Notes: generated from the letters alone by a model not told the origin. DNA of 64,000 nt from an uncultured Ellagibacter sp. (GCF_934643285.1 NZ_CAKUBT010000010.1:15586-79585), one strand, 5' to 3'; numbered from the stretch's first letter, positions 41,074-50,800 are shown. Program-made: numbers and translations.

Positions 41074-41454
41074 TTGGCGGAAGTGCTTGAAGCTGTCATG
41101 CTCATCTGTTTTGGCCTGTCGTGGCCGATGAATGCGTACAAGAACTACAAGGCGCGTACGGCGGCGGGAACGAGCTGGCAGTTCATCCTGCTCATCACGC
41201 TCGGCTATGTTGCCGGCATTGCCGCGAAGTTCGTGTCCGGCACGATCAACTGGGTGCTTGCCGTGTACTTCATCAATGTGGTGTGCATCGCGGTGAATTG
41301 GGCGGTGTACTTCCGCAATTGCAAGCTCGACGCGGAGCGCGGCATCATCGATGCTGCTGAGTCGCTCAAGGAGCGCCGTGCAAGCCGCGATCGTGCAGTG
41401 GCGGCTGCGGAAAACGGCTACATCGAAGGGGTTCGTGCAGCAGGCCGCCAATAA
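41074..41454 (+). CDS. PQ-loop / SemiSWEET-like membrane protein
   Basis: The 126-aa product has three membrane helices (about 2-18, 33-54 and 58-79) and the conserved loop SWPMNAYKNYKARTAAGTS after helix 1, as in SemiSWEET and PQ-loop proteins that form homodimers and pass sugars or other small solutes. A charged helical tail of about 45 residues follows. The start is TTG 41074 with GGGAG upstream. Control by the divergent LysR protein is likely. The substrate is unknown. Confidence 0.8.
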   Translation: MAEVLEAVMLICFGLSWPMNAYKNYKARTAAGTSWQFILLITLGYVAGIAAKFVSGTINWVLAVYFINVVCIAVNWAVYFRNCKLDAERGIIDAAESLKERRASRDRAVAAAENGYIEGVRAAGRQ

Positions 41455-41557
41455 CGAGGTGCCGAGGCCCTCTTCGGAGCGAGCGCACGCGCCCAAACCA
41501 ACTGCATACTTCCAGCGAGCCGTTGCTTCCATCCCTATCACGGCTCGCAGCTTCACG

Positions 41558-41583
41558 GGGCGCCTTCCCTCAGGCGCCCTTTT
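41558..41583 (+). terminator. Intrinsic terminator downstream of the PQ-loop gene
   Basis: GGGCGCCT (41558-41565) pairs exactly with AGGCGCCC (41572-41579) around a six-base loop, followed by TTTTCC. Confidence 0.9.
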
Positions 41584-41846
41584 CCGCATAAGGGTCCGAG
41601 TTATGCCGGGCTGCTCGAGAAAAGCAAGGAAGGTGTCGCCTCGTCGGAAGTTGCGCTGGAGAATTATGGAGAAGAAAAGGAGACGGCACCCAAGCGAGGA
41701 GGCACCGACGCGGCAATTGCCCCGAAAGCGCTCGCGAGACAGCTTCTTCAAGTTGTGTTTTGCCAGCTCACAGCAACCTGTCTGCATGATGTCCCACCCT
41801 GTGCGCCGTTTACCCTAGGGGATAGACACACCCGGGTGCGTGGCGT

Positions 41847-41875
41847 TTGACAAGCTGGTGTTCGAGCCGTATAGT
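41847..41875 (+). promoter_or_regulatory. Strong sigma-70-type promoter of the str/S10 operon
   Basis: A perfect -35 TTGACA (41847-41852), a 17-base spacer and TATAGT (41870-41875) form the best promoter in the window. Transcription should start near 41882, giving a leader of about 160 bases. Confidence 0.9.
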
Positions 41876-41884
41876 ACCAACTCG

Positions 41885-41907
41885 CGCCGCATTGCGGCGT
41901 GTATTTT
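41885..41907 (+). promoter_or_regulatory. 5'-terminal hairpin of the rpsL leader
   Basis: CGCCGC (41885-41890) and GCGGCG (41894-41899) form a six-pair stem with an ATT loop immediately after the predicted start site, followed by TGTATTTT. It may protect the 5' end or act as an early pause or attenuation site. Confidence 0.5.
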
Positions 41908-42040
41908 CGTGTGCGCAACAGCTGAGCGTACATGAAAATGGGGGAGCGCCTCGCACGCGGGGCAATCCCAGCAGGCATATGGTTTTCGCAGCCACATGGT
42001 CAGGTTGCGCGAAGCCAGGTAGTAAAGAAGGAGAAGGAAC

Positions 42041-42412
42041 TTGCCTACTATTAATCAGTTGGTCCGCAAGGGCCGCAAGACGGCTGTCGCCAAGTCCAAG
42101 ACGCCGGCGCTCAAGGGCAACCCGCAGAAGCGTGGCGTGTGCACCCGTGTGTACACCACCACGCCGAAGAAGCCGAACTCGGCTCTTCGTAAGGTTTGCC
42201 GTGTCCGCCTCGTCAACGGCATGGAAGTAACGGCCTACATCCCCGGCGAAGGTCACAACCTCCAGGAGCACTCCATGGTGCTTATCCGCGGTGGTCGTGT
42301 TAAGGACCTTCCTGGTGTCCGTTACAAGGTCATCCGCGCTGCTCTCGACTGCGCTGCAGTCGACAAGCGCAAGCAGGCTCGCAGCCGCTATGGCGCCAAG
42401 CGCCCGAAATAA
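42041..42412 (+). CDS. rpsL: Ribosomal protein S12
   Basis: The 123-aa product starts (M)PTINQLVRKGRK and carries the decoding-centre loops TTTPKKPNSALRK and GRVKDLPGVRY. The lysines whose replacement gives streptomycin resistance are wild type. The start codon is TTG: it is the only start between the upstream in-frame stop and the conserved N-terminus, and AAGGAGAAGG precedes it. First gene of the operon, behind a strong promoter. Confidence 0.98.
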   Translation: MPTINQLVRKGRKTAVAKSKTPALKGNPQKRGVCTRVYTTTPKKPNSALRKVCRVRLVNGMEVTAYIPGEGHNLQEHSMVLIRGGRVKDLPGVRYKVIRAALDCAAVDKRKQARSRYGAKRPK

Positions 42413-42504
42413 GTAAACCGCTAAGTCGCGCGGGCCAGAAAAGAAAGGCCTAATGGGAGGCAAGGAAGCCCCCTCGAAGCGCGCAGGAAAGAAGGAGTTA
42501 CCCA

Positions 42505-42975
42505 ATGCCGCGTCGTGCAGCAGCAGTCCGTCGTGAAACTCAGCCGGACGCAAAGTACAACAATCGTCTCGTCACCCAGCTGATCAACAAGATCATGCTC
42601 GATGGCAAGAAGTCCATCGCCGAGGGCATCGTCTATGGTGCTTTCGGCATCGTCGAGGAGAAGTCCGGCCAGGATCCCCTGTCCGTCTTCAAGAAGGCCA
42701 TGGACAACGTTCGCCCCACGCTCGAGGTCAAGCCGAAGCGTGTCGGCGGCGCAACCTACCAGGTGCCGATGGAGGTCAACTCCCGTCGCGCCACCACGCT
42801 CGCCATCCGCTGGATCGTAGACTTCTCGCGCAAGCGCAAGGAGCACACCATGAAGCAGCGCCTCGCTGCAGAAATCATGGACGCAGCCGAGAACACCGGC
42901 GCTTCCGTCAAGAAGCGTGAGGACCTCTACAAGATGGCCGAGTCCAACCGTGCGTTCTCGCACTACCGCTTCTAG
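42505..42975 (+). CDS. rpsG: Ribosomal protein S7
   Basis: The 156-aa 30S assembly protein starts MPRRAAAVRRETQPDAKYNN. It contains INKIMLDGKKSIAEGIVYGAF, the rRNA-binding QVPMEVNSRRATTLAIRWIV and a C-terminal MAESNRAFSHYRF. Length is normal. AAGAAGGAGTTACCC precedes the ATG. It follows rpsL by 92 bp; in many bacteria S7 represses translation of this operon, but no mimic of its rRNA site was identified here. Confidence 0.97.
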   Translation: MPRRAAAVRRETQPDAKYNNRLVTQLINKIMLDGKKSIAEGIVYGAFGIVEEKSGQDPLSVFKKAMDNVRPTLEVKPKRVGGATYQVPMEVNSRRATTLAIRWIVDFSRKRKEHTMKQRLAAEIMDAAENTGASVKKREDLYKMAESNRAFSHYRF

Positions 42976-42988
42976 GTCGTGAGGGAAC

Positions 42989-45094
42989 ATGGCTAAGACT
43001 AACGACCTGAAGCTCACTCGTAACTTCGGCATCATGGCCCACATCGATGCCGGTAAGACGACCACTACCGAGCGAATCCTTTACTACACTGGCAAGACCC
43101 ACAAGATCGGCGAGGTGCATGATGGCGCCGCGACGATGGACTGGATGGTGCAGGAGCAGGAGCGCGGCGTGACCATCACCGCTGCTGCTACCACCTGCTT
43201 CTGGAAGAAGGATGGCGAGACCTATCGCTTCCAGATCATCGACACCCCGGGCCACGTGGACTTCACCGCCGAGGTTGAGCGCTCCCTGCGCGTTCTCGAC
43301 GGCACCGTCGCCGTGTTCGACGCCGTTGCCGGCGTTCAGCCGCAGTCCGAGACCGTTTGGCGTCAGGCCGAGCGCTACGGTGTTCCCCGCATCGCGTTCA
43401 TCAACAAGTACGACCGCGTTGGCGCCGACTTCCTCCATGCGATCCAGACCATGAAAGATCGCTTGGGCGCGAAGGCAGTTGCTGCACAGCTCCCGATGGG
43501 CGCTGAGGACAACTTCTGGGGCGTCATCGACCTTGTCACCATGACCGCATGGGACTTCAAGGCAGACGACAAGGGCATGACCTACCCTGAGCCCATGGAC
43601 GAGATCCCTGCCGAGTTCAAGGATGACGCCGAGCTGTACCATCAGGAGCTCCTCGAGGCTGCCGCCGACTGCGACGACGACCTCATGGAGAAGGTCCTCA
43701 TGGAAGAGGAAGTCTCCGTCGAAGAGCTGAAGGCTGCCCTGCGCAAGGGCGTCATCGCCTGCAAGATCAACCCCGTGTTCGTGGGCTCCGCCTACAAGAA
43801 CAAGGGCGTGCAGGAACTCCTCGACGCCGTTGTCGACTACCTCCCGGCTCCGATCGACGTTCCCGCCATCAAGGGCACCAACCCCGAGACCGGCGAGGAA
43901 GATGAGCGCCCGAGCGATCCGAAGGCCCCGTTTGCGGCCCTCGCGTTCAAGATCATGACCGACCCGTTCGTCGGCAAGCTCACCTACCTGCGCGTGTACT
44001 CCGGCCATCTGGACGCTGGTTCCTACGTGTCCAACGCCACCAAGGATAAGAAAGAGCGCATCGGCCGCCTGCTTCAGATGCACTCCAACCAGCGCGTTGA
44101 CATCGACGCCTGCTCCGCTGGCGATATCGTCGCCGTCGTTGGCCTGAAGAACACGACCACGGGCGACACGCTGTGCGAGGAAGACGCGCCGATCATCCTC
44201 GAGTCCATGGAATTCGCCGACCCCGTTATCGACGTTGCTGTCGAGCCGAAGACCAAGGCCGACCAGACCAAGATGGAGATCGCACTCCAGAAGCTGGCAG
44301 AAGAGGACCCGACGTTCCGCGTGTCGACCAACCATGAGACCGGCCAGACCATCATCGCCGGCATGGGCGAGCTTCACCTCGAGATCATCGTTGACCGTCT
44401 TCTGCGCGAGTTCAAGGTCGAGGCGAACGTTGGTAAGCCGCAGGTTGCCTACCGCGAGCGTCCGGGCCACGAAGTGCTCAACGCCGAGGGCAAGTTCGTC
44501 CGCCAGTCCGGTGGTCGCGGCCAGTACGGCCATGCGGTCATCAACATGTATCCGCAGGAAGCCGGCAAGGGCTACGAGTTCGAGAACAAGATCGTCGGCG
44601 GCGTCGTGCCGAAGGAGTACATTCCTTCCATCGACAAGGGCATCCAGGAAGCTCTCAACACGGGCGTTCTGGCTGGTTACCCCGTCGAGGACGTTCGCGT
44701 CGAGCTCATCGACGGTTCTTACCACGACGTCGACTCTTCCGAAGCTGCATTCAAGGTCGCAGGCTCCATGGCGATCAAGGACGCGCTGCGCAAGTCTGAC
44801 CCGGTCATCCTCGAGCCGGTCATGTCCGTCGAGGTTGAAACCCCCGAGGAGTACATGGGCTTCGTCATGGGTGACATCCCGAGCCGCCGCGGCATGATCT
44901 GCGGCCAGGAAGCACGTGGCAACGCCGTCGTCATCTCCGCGAAGGTTCCGCTGGGCGAGATGTTCGGCTATGCAACCGACCTGCGCTCCGGCACCCAGGG
45001 CCGTGCGACGTACACGATGCAGTTCGCGTCCTACGAGCCGGTTCCGAAGAGCGTGTCCGAAGAGATTATCAGCAAGGCTGGCGGCAACGCGTAA
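42989..45094 (+). CDS. fusA: Elongation factor G
   Basis: The 701-aa translocation GTPase has G1 AHIDAGKTT, G2 around RGVTITAAATTCFW, G3 DTPGHVDF and G4 NKYD (tyrosine where NKMD is usual, still within NKxD). Domains II-V follow, including GMGELHLEIIVDRLLREF and the domain IV loop SGGRGQYGHAV. Length is standard. It lies 13 bp after rpsG and 36 bp before rpsJ, with no tuf gene between. Confidence 0.97.
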   Translation: MAKTNDLKLTRNFGIMAHIDAGKTTTTERILYYTGKTHKIGEVHDGAATMDWMVQEQERGVTITAAATTCFWKKDGETYRFQIIDTPGHVDFTAEVERSLRVLDGTVAVFDAVAGVQPQSETVWRQAERYGVPRIAFINKYDRVGADFLHAIQTMKDRLGAKAVAAQLPMGAEDNFWGVIDLVTMTAWDFKADDKGMTYPEPMDEIPAEFKDDAELYHQELLEAAADCDDDLMEKVLMEEEVSVEELKAALRKGVIACKINPVFVGSAYKNKGVQELLDAVVDYLPAPIDVPAIKGTNPETGEEDERPSDPKAPFAALAFKIMTDPFVGKLTYLRVYSGHLDAGSYVSNATKDKKERIGRLLQMHSNQRVDIDACSAGDIVAVVGLKNTTTGDTLCEEDAPIILESMEFADPVIDVAVEPKTKADQTKMEIALQKLAEEDPTFRVSTNHETGQTIIAGMGELHLEIIVDRLLREFKVEANVGKPQVAYRERPGHEVLNAEGKFVRQSGGRGQYGHAVINMYPQEAGKGYEFENKIVGGVVPKEYIPSIDKGIQEALNTGVLAGYPVEDVRVELIDGSYHDVDSSEAAFKVAGSMAIKDALRKSDPVILEPVMSVEVETPEEYMGFVMGDIPSRRGMICGQEARGNAVVISAKVPLGEMFGYATDLRSGTQGRATYTMQFASYEPVPKSVSEEIISKAGGNA

Positions 45095-45130
45095 GGCGCG
45101 GCTGCGACAAGCTTAATGGAGGTAAGATAA

Positions 45131-45439
45131 GTGGCTAATCAGAAGATTCGCATCCGCTTGAAGGGGTACGATCATGAGATCGTGGATCAGTCCACCAAGC
45201 TCATCGTCGATACCGCGCAGAAGACGGGTGCCAAGGTGTCCGGTCCTATTCCGCTGCCGACGGAGCGCAACATGTATTGCGTCGTCAAGGGCCCGCACGT
45301 CGACAAGGATTCCCGCGAGCAGTTCGAGATGCGCACCCACAAGCGCCTCATCGACATCCTGGAGCCGACCCCGAACACGGTCGACTCCCTGATGCGTCTC
45401 GATCTCCCGGCCGGCGTCGACATCGAGATCAAGCTGTAA
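45131..45439 (+). CDS. rpsJ: Ribosomal protein S10
   Basis: The 102-aa product reads NQKIRIRLKGYDHEIVDQSTKLIVDTAQKTG, then GPIPLPTE and RTHKRLIDILEPTPNTVDSLMRLDLPAGVDIEIKL. It is a standard S10 that also serves in NusB-NusE antitermination. The start is GTG 45131 after GGAGGTAAG. Here it follows fusA directly rather than tuf. Confidence 0.97.
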   Translation: MANQKIRIRLKGYDHEIVDQSTKLIVDTAQKTGAKVSGPIPLPTERNMYCVVKGPHVDKDSREQFEMRTHKRLIDILEPTPNTVDSLMRLDLPAGVDIEIKL

Positions 45440-45453
45440 GGGGGCTCTTTTAA

Positions 45454-46074
45454 ATGATTAATGCAATCTTTGGCAAGAAGATCGGCATGACGCAGATCTT
45501 CGCTGAGAACGAAACCGTCGTTCCCGTTACCGTTATCCAGGCTGAGCCGAACAAGGTCTGCCAGGTGAAGACGAAGGCTACGGACGGTTACGAAGCTGTT
45601 CAGTTGGGCTTCGGCGCAATCAAGCCGAAGAAGGTCAACAAGCCGATGGCGGGCCATTTCGAGAAGCTCGGCACCGAGCCTGTTCGTTACCTGCGCGAGG
45701 TTCGCGTCGAGGACGCAAGCGAGTACAAGACGGGCGACCTGCAGACCGTCGCGGCATTTGCCGACGTGAAGAAGGTCGACGTCACCGGCACTTCCAAGGG
45801 CAAGGGCTTCGCTGGCGTCATCAAGCGCTACGGCTTTGCCGGCGGCCCTGGCGGACACGGTGCGCACTTCCATCGCGCTCCCGGTTCGGTTGGCCAGTGC
45901 GCAACCCCGTCCCGCGTCTTCAAGGGCGTTCGCATGCCGGGTCACATGGGCTGTGACACGGTGACCGTCCGCAACCTCGAGGTCGTTCGCATCGATGAGG
46001 AGCAGAACCTCATCCTCGTCAAGGGTGGTATCCCGGGCGGCAAGAACGGCATCGTGCGCGTGCGCATGGCGTAG
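45454..46074 (+). CDS. rplC: Ribosomal protein L3
   Basis: The 206-aa product starts MINAIFGKKIGMTQIF. It contains the L3 signature FAGVIKRYGFAGGPGGHGAHFHRAPGSVGQ (glutamine next to the peptidyl-transferase loop) and ends KNGIVRVRMA. AAGGGGGC precedes the ATG. Second gene of the shortened S10 cluster. Confidence 0.97.
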   Translation: MINAIFGKKIGMTQIFAENETVVPVTVIQAEPNKVCQVKTKATDGYEAVQLGFGAIKPKKVNKPMAGHFEKLGTEPVRYLREVRVEDASEYKTGDLQTVAAFADVKKVDVTGTSKGKGFAGVIKRYGFAGGPGGHGAHFHRAPGSVGQCATPSRVFKGVRMPGHMGCDTVTVRNLEVVRIDEEQNLILVKGGIPGGKNGIVRVRMA

Positions 46075-46105
46075 TTAGTAACGAAGATTAGGAGCTGCAT
46101 TACAT

Positions 46106-46729
46106 ATGGCAACGATTGATATCAAGGACGCGAAGGGTGAGAAGACCGGCACTGCCGAGCTCAATCCTTCCGTGTTCGGCATCGAGCCGAACGTCCCGGT
46201 CATGCACCTTGCGGTCCGCGCGCAGCGCGCTTCGTGGCGCCAGGGCACGCATGACACCAAGACCCGTGGCGAGGTTCGTGGCGGCGGCAAGAAGCCGTGG
46301 CGCCAGAAGGGCACTGGCCGCGCTCGTCAGGGCACCATCCGCGCACCTCAATGGGCTGGCGGCGGCACCGTGTTCGGTCCGCATCCCCGCTCCTACGAGA
46401 TGAAGGTGAACAAGAAGGAGATCAAGCTCGCGATGCGCTCTGCGCTTTCCGCGAAGCTCGCCGACAACCAGCTCATGGTCGTCGCTGATTGGAACTTCGA
46501 GAAGCCCTGCACCAAGGACGCCGTTGCTGCCCTGAAGGCGCTCGGCATCGAGGGTCGCGCGACGCTCGTGATCGGCAACGAGGACATCAACACCTACAAG
46601 TCCTTCCGCAACATCCCGACCGTCACCATCGTCCCGGTGTGCATGATCAACACCTACGACTTCTTGGACAACAAGATGCTCGTGCTGACTGAGTCCACCC
46701 TGGCCCGCATCGAGGAGGTGCTTGCATAA
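46106..46729 (+). CDS. rplD: Ribosomal protein L4
   Basis: The 207-aa product has the extended loop TKTRGEVRGGGKKPWRQKGTGRARQGTIRAPQWAGGGTVFGP that enters the exit tunnel, and the C-terminal globular domain. In E. coli L4 autoregulates the S10 operon through its leader; here rpsJ lacks a private leader because it sits within the str transcript, so that control is probably absent or different. The stop abuts the rplW start. Confidence 0.97.
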   Translation: MATIDIKDAKGEKTGTAELNPSVFGIEPNVPVMHLAVRAQRASWRQGTHDTKTRGEVRGGGKKPWRQKGTGRARQGTIRAPQWAGGGTVFGPHPRSYEMKVNKKEIKLAMRSALSAKLADNQLMVVADWNFEKPCTKDAVAALKALGIEGRATLVIGNEDINTYKSFRNIPTVTIVPVCMINTYDFLDNKMLVLTESTLARIEEVLA

Positions 46730-47014
46730 ATGAAGGATCCTCGCGAGGTTATCATCCGCCCCGTCATCACGGAGCACAGCTACGACATGATGGAGAAGAA
46801 CACCTACACCTTCGAGGTCGCCAAGACCTCCAACAAGGTTGAGATCCGTCAGGCAGTTGAGGCCATCTTCAACGTGACGGTGACCAAGGTGAACACCCTG
46901 AACGTGAAGTCCAAGCCGAAGCGCATGCGCGGTGCGGCTGGCCGTACCCGTACGTGGAAGAAGGCCATGGTCACGCTCAAGGAAGGCGATTCCATCGAGC
47001 TGTTCAACGCCTAG
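46730..47014 (+). CDS. rplW: Ribosomal protein L23
   Basis: The 94-aa product has REVIIRPVITEHSYDMMEKNTYTFEV, the conserved NVTVTKVNTLNVKSKPKRMRG and a terminal KKAMVTLKEGDSIELF. The docking glutamate for trigger factor and SRP (E18 in E. coli) corresponds to E15. It is the last gene of the cluster: a strong terminator follows and rplB, normally next, is absent. Confidence 0.96.
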   Translation: MKDPREVIIRPVITEHSYDMMEKNTYTFEVAKTSNKVEIRQAVEAIFNVTVTKVNTLNVKSKPKRMRGAAGRTRTWKKAMVTLKEGDSIELFNA

Positions 47015-47047
47015 AGTCCTATCTCTGAGCGATTGACGCCTGCTACG

Positions 47048-47080
47048 AAGCCCCAGGTTATTTGACCTGGGGCTTTTTCT
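47048..47080 (+). terminator. Intrinsic terminator ending the shortened S10 operon
   Basis: A 10-bp perfect stem (47049-47058 with 47065-47074) with loop TATTTG is followed by TTTTCTTTC. It separates rplW from the ABC exporter genes. Confidence 0.93.
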
Positions 47081-47181
47081 TTCTCGACGCCCGCTATCCT
47101 TTGCTCTTGACCAACCTCGAGCGCGTTTAACGGTGAGGTTTCGCTATAATGGGACAAACGACGATATTTCGAGGAGTCCGC

Positions 47182-47883
47182 ATGGCGTTTATCGAGTTCC
47201 GCGATGTTCGCAAAATCTATCAGATGGGCGAGGTTGAGGTCGCCGCTGTCGACGGTATGTCGTTCACCGTCGAAAAAGGCGAGTTCGTCGTCGTGGTCGG
47301 GCCCTCGGGCTCGGGTAAGACCACGCTTTTGAACATGCTCGGCGGCATGGATTCCTGCACGTCGGGCACGATTATGCTCGACGGGCGCGAGGTGAGCTCG
47401 TTCGACGAGAAGGAGCTCACGTATTATCGCCGTTACGACATCGGCTTTGTGTTCCAGTTCTACAACCTCGTGCAGAACCTGACGGCGCTCGAGAACGTTG
47501 AGCTCGCAAGCCAGATTTGCACTGACCCTCTCGATGCCGCTGAAGTCCTTGCCGAAGTGGGCCTCTCTCATCGCATCGACAACTTCCCCTCGCAGCTCTC
47601 GGGCGGCGAACAGCAGCGCGTCGCTATTGCCCGCGCCCTCGCAAAGAACCCGAAGGTGCTTTTGGCCGATGAGCCCACGGGCGCCCTCGACTATAAGACG
47701 GGCAAGGCGATCCTAAAGCTTTTGCAGGACACGTGCGCGAACACGGGCAAGACTGTCGTGCTCATCACGCACAATTCCGCGTTCACCGACATCGCCGACC
47801 GCGTGATTCATATCCGCGAGGGCAAGGTTGCCGCCGTGGAGCAAAACGCCCATCCCGCCTCCGCTGAAACGATTGAGTGGTAG
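47182..47883 (+). CDS. ABC transporter ATP-binding protein (LolD/MacB type)
   Basis: The 233-aa ATPase has Walker A GPSGSGKTTLLN, the Q-loop FVFQFYNL, signature LSGGEQQRVAIARAL, Walker B VLLADEPTGALD and the switch histidine ITHNSAF. The DEPTGALD form and short length mark the mechanotransmission (MacB/LolD/FtsE) subgroup. ATG 47182 follows GAGGAG; a TATAAT box at 47145-47150 is the likely promoter -10. It pairs with the large permease three bases downstream. Confidence 0.93.
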   Translation: MAFIEFRDVRKIYQMGEVEVAAVDGMSFTVEKGEFVVVVGPSGSGKTTLLNMLGGMDSCTSGTIMLDGREVSSFDEKELTYYRRYDIGFVFQFYNLVQNLTALENVELASQICTDPLDAAEVLAEVGLSHRIDNFPSQLSGGEQQRVAIARALAKNPKVLLADEPTGALDYKTGKAILKLLQDTCANTGKTVVLITHNSAFTDIADRVIHIREGKVAAVEQNAHPASAETIEW

Positions 47884-47886
47884 CCG

Positions 47887-50800
47887 ATGGCAGGGGCATT
47901 CCGCAAAGAGGTAATGCGGTCGATCACCCATTCGCTTGGGCGCTTCCTCGCTATTGCCATCATCGCGGCGCTCGGATGTGGCTTCTATGCGGGCTTGCGT
48001 CTCACCGGCCCCGACATGCGTCTTGCGGGCGACACGTACTACGACGCGACCAACCTGTGCGATTTGCGCGTTGTTTCCACGCTCGGGTTCACCGACGATC
48101 AGATCGACGAGATTTCCCAGGTTGAAGGTGTAAGCGGTGTCATGCCGGCATATGAGTCGGACGTCATCGCGCAGATCGACGGCGTGCAGTACACGACGCG
48201 CATCCATTCCCTCAACGTCGATAAGGCGCGGGCGAGTGAATGCGACGACGGTTTGAACGTTGAATCTGAGGATCCGAACTATATCAACCGGCCCATCCTT
48301 GTCGAAGGCTCCTGGCCCGATTCGAACGACGAGTGTTTGTTGTCCGCCGACACGGTGTGGTCGACCGAGGTGAACGTCGGCGATAAGGTCCTGCTTGCGG
48401 AAGGGACCTCCGATCTCGAAGACACCTTCGCCGTTCACGAGTACACGGTCTCGGGCTTTGTCCGTTCCTCGTATTACACGTGCTCGACTTCGGTGGGGTC
48501 GACGTCGCTCGGGTCGGGGCAGCTCGCGACCTTCGCCTATATTCCCGAAGGCGCTTTCGCGGAGGATTTCCCCTATACCGAGGCGTTCGTCACCGTTGCT
48601 GGCGCTCGCGAGGCGCAATGGGCGACCGATGACTACCAATCACTTGTCGATGCGACGGCATCGCGCATCAACGGTATCTCCGACGATCTTCTGGCCTCGC
48701 GTCTTGACGGCATTCGGGCCGATGCGCAGGCGGAACTTGACGAGAGCCGAGCCGACTTCGAGACCGAGCGCGCCGATGCACTTCAGAAGCTCGACGATGC
48801 TCAGGTGGAACTTGACGACGCGAAGACGAAGCTTGATGATGCGGCTGCGAAGCTCGCGAGCTCGCAGGCGACCATCGACTCGAGCGCTCGCGATCTTGCG
48901 AGCGGACAGGCGCAGGTCGATAGCGGGCGGGCGGAGCTCGACGCCCAGCGCGCAGCTGCCGAGGAACAGTTCGCGGCTGCGGAGGCCCAGCTCGACGCCG
49001 CCCAGGCGAGCTATGATGCCGCCATGGCCCAGCGGGCGATGCTCGTCGAGCAGCTCGCGCAGGCGCAGGCGGCGGGCGCGCACGATGTCGTGGCGCAGCT
49101 TGAGGCCGCCATCGCGCAGATAGACGCGCAGACCGCGGGCGTTCCCGAGCAGATCGCGCAGGGGCGTGCCCAGCTTGCCGAGCAGCGCTCCCAGGCGCAG
49201 GCGAGCATGGATGCCGCCGAAGGTGAGCTTGCAAGCTCGCAGGCGACCATCGACAGCGGCCGCGCCCAGCTGGAGTCGGGACGGCGGCAGCTTGCCTCGG
49301 GCCGCTCCGAATACGAGGATGGCCTCGCGCAATACGAAGAGGGCGCAAGCGAGCTGTCCGCTCAGCGCGCAGATGCTGAGGAGCAGTTCGCCGACGCCGA
49401 GGCGAAGCTTGCCGATGCTCAGGCCGACGTGGATGCGATCGTCGATACCGAGGGCGAGGTGTACGTGCTCGACCTCACGAAGAACATCGGCGCCGAGAGC
49501 TTCAAGTCGGACGCGGGCCGCATCGATCAGATTGCGCAAGTCTTCCCGTTTTTGTTCTTCCTCGTGGCGGCGCTCGTCTCGCTTACCACCATGACGCGCA
49601 TGGTGGAGGAGGAGCGCGTGCTCATCGGCACGTTCAAGGCACTCGGCTACAGCAAGGCGCGCATCACCTCGAAGTACCTCATTTACGCCATCGTGGCAAG
49701 CGGCGTCGGTGCGATTATCGGCATCGTCGCGCTCTCGAAGTTTTTGCCCTGGTTCATCATGGGCGCCTATGCGATCATCTACGCCGTCCCGTGTCGGCCG
49801 TGCCCGGTCGATCCCGCCATGACGGCCGCCGCTGCGGGGCTCGGCGTGGGAATCACCGTAATCGCCACCTGGTTCGCTGCGGCCTCGACGCTACGCGAGC
49901 GCCCGGCGTTCCTCATGCTGCCGCGTGCCCCGAAGGCCGGCAAGCGCATCTTGCTCGAGCGCATCCGCCCCGTGTGGCACCGCCTGTCGTTCTCCTGGAA
50001 GGTCACTTCGCGCAACCTCTTCCGCTACAAGCGCCGCTTTATCATGGCAATCGTGGGCATCGCCGGCTGCACGGCGCTTCTGCTCACGGGCTTGGGGCTG
50101 CAAAACGCCATCAACGACATCATCGACAAGCAATATGGCGAGCTCTACCACTACAACACCATCGTTCGTATGGACTCCGATTGCACGCCTGACGAGAAAT
50201 CCCAGGTGGAACAACGGGTTAGGGAAGACGCCTCGGGAGATTTCACCTGGCTTGCCGCCGCGAACAAGCAGGCGCAGTCCGTCTCCGGCGACGGCGCGGA
50301 CATAAGCCAGCACCGCATCGACATCATCGTGCCCGAGCATCCCGACGCCTTCTCCGACTTCATCACGATGCGCACGCGTGAGGGGCACGAGGAGCTTGCG
50401 CTCTCCGACGACGGTGTGCTCGTGAGCGAGAAGCTTGCGATGGAGCTCTCCCTTGAGGTGGGCAGCACGTTTTCCATCTTCGATGAGGACGCCGTGGGCG
50501 ACGCGACGGGCGACGGGCGCGAGGTCACCGTGGCGGGCATCATGGAGAACTACGTCGGGCACTACGTCTACTTCACGCCGACACTCTACGAGCAGGTGAT
50601 GGGCGAGGAACCTGTGTTTACCACGCTTTATGCGAACGAGGTGGAAGACGAGGGCGCGCGTGAGGTTCTCTCTGACGAGCTTCTGGCGACCGATGGCGTG
50701 AAGACGGTTACCTACAACGACGAGACTATCGATAGTTACCGAACCATGCTCAAGAGCGTCGACAGCGTGGTCGTGGTCCTTGTGATTGCGGCGGCCCTGC

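Larger units (their letters stand above)
41455..42040. other. 586-bp region between the PQ-loop gene and rpsL
   Basis: The first part ends in a strong terminator at 41558-41583. From 41584 to about 41840 I find nothing firm: a 50-codon frame at 41666-41818 encodes a basic peptide without family features. From 41847 the rpsL promoter and leader begin. Confidence 0.6.

Noticed and set aside
41666..41818. 50-codon frame encoding a basic peptide between the PQ-loop gene and rpsL
   Set aside because: Weak ribosome site, no family features, and it lies after a terminator without its own promoter; random open frames of this size are common in GC-rich DNA.
48640..49539. Long antisense open frames over the FtsX permease coiled coil
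   Set aside because: They mirror the regular codon pattern of the alanine/aspartate-rich heptads on the coding strand and have no start signals.
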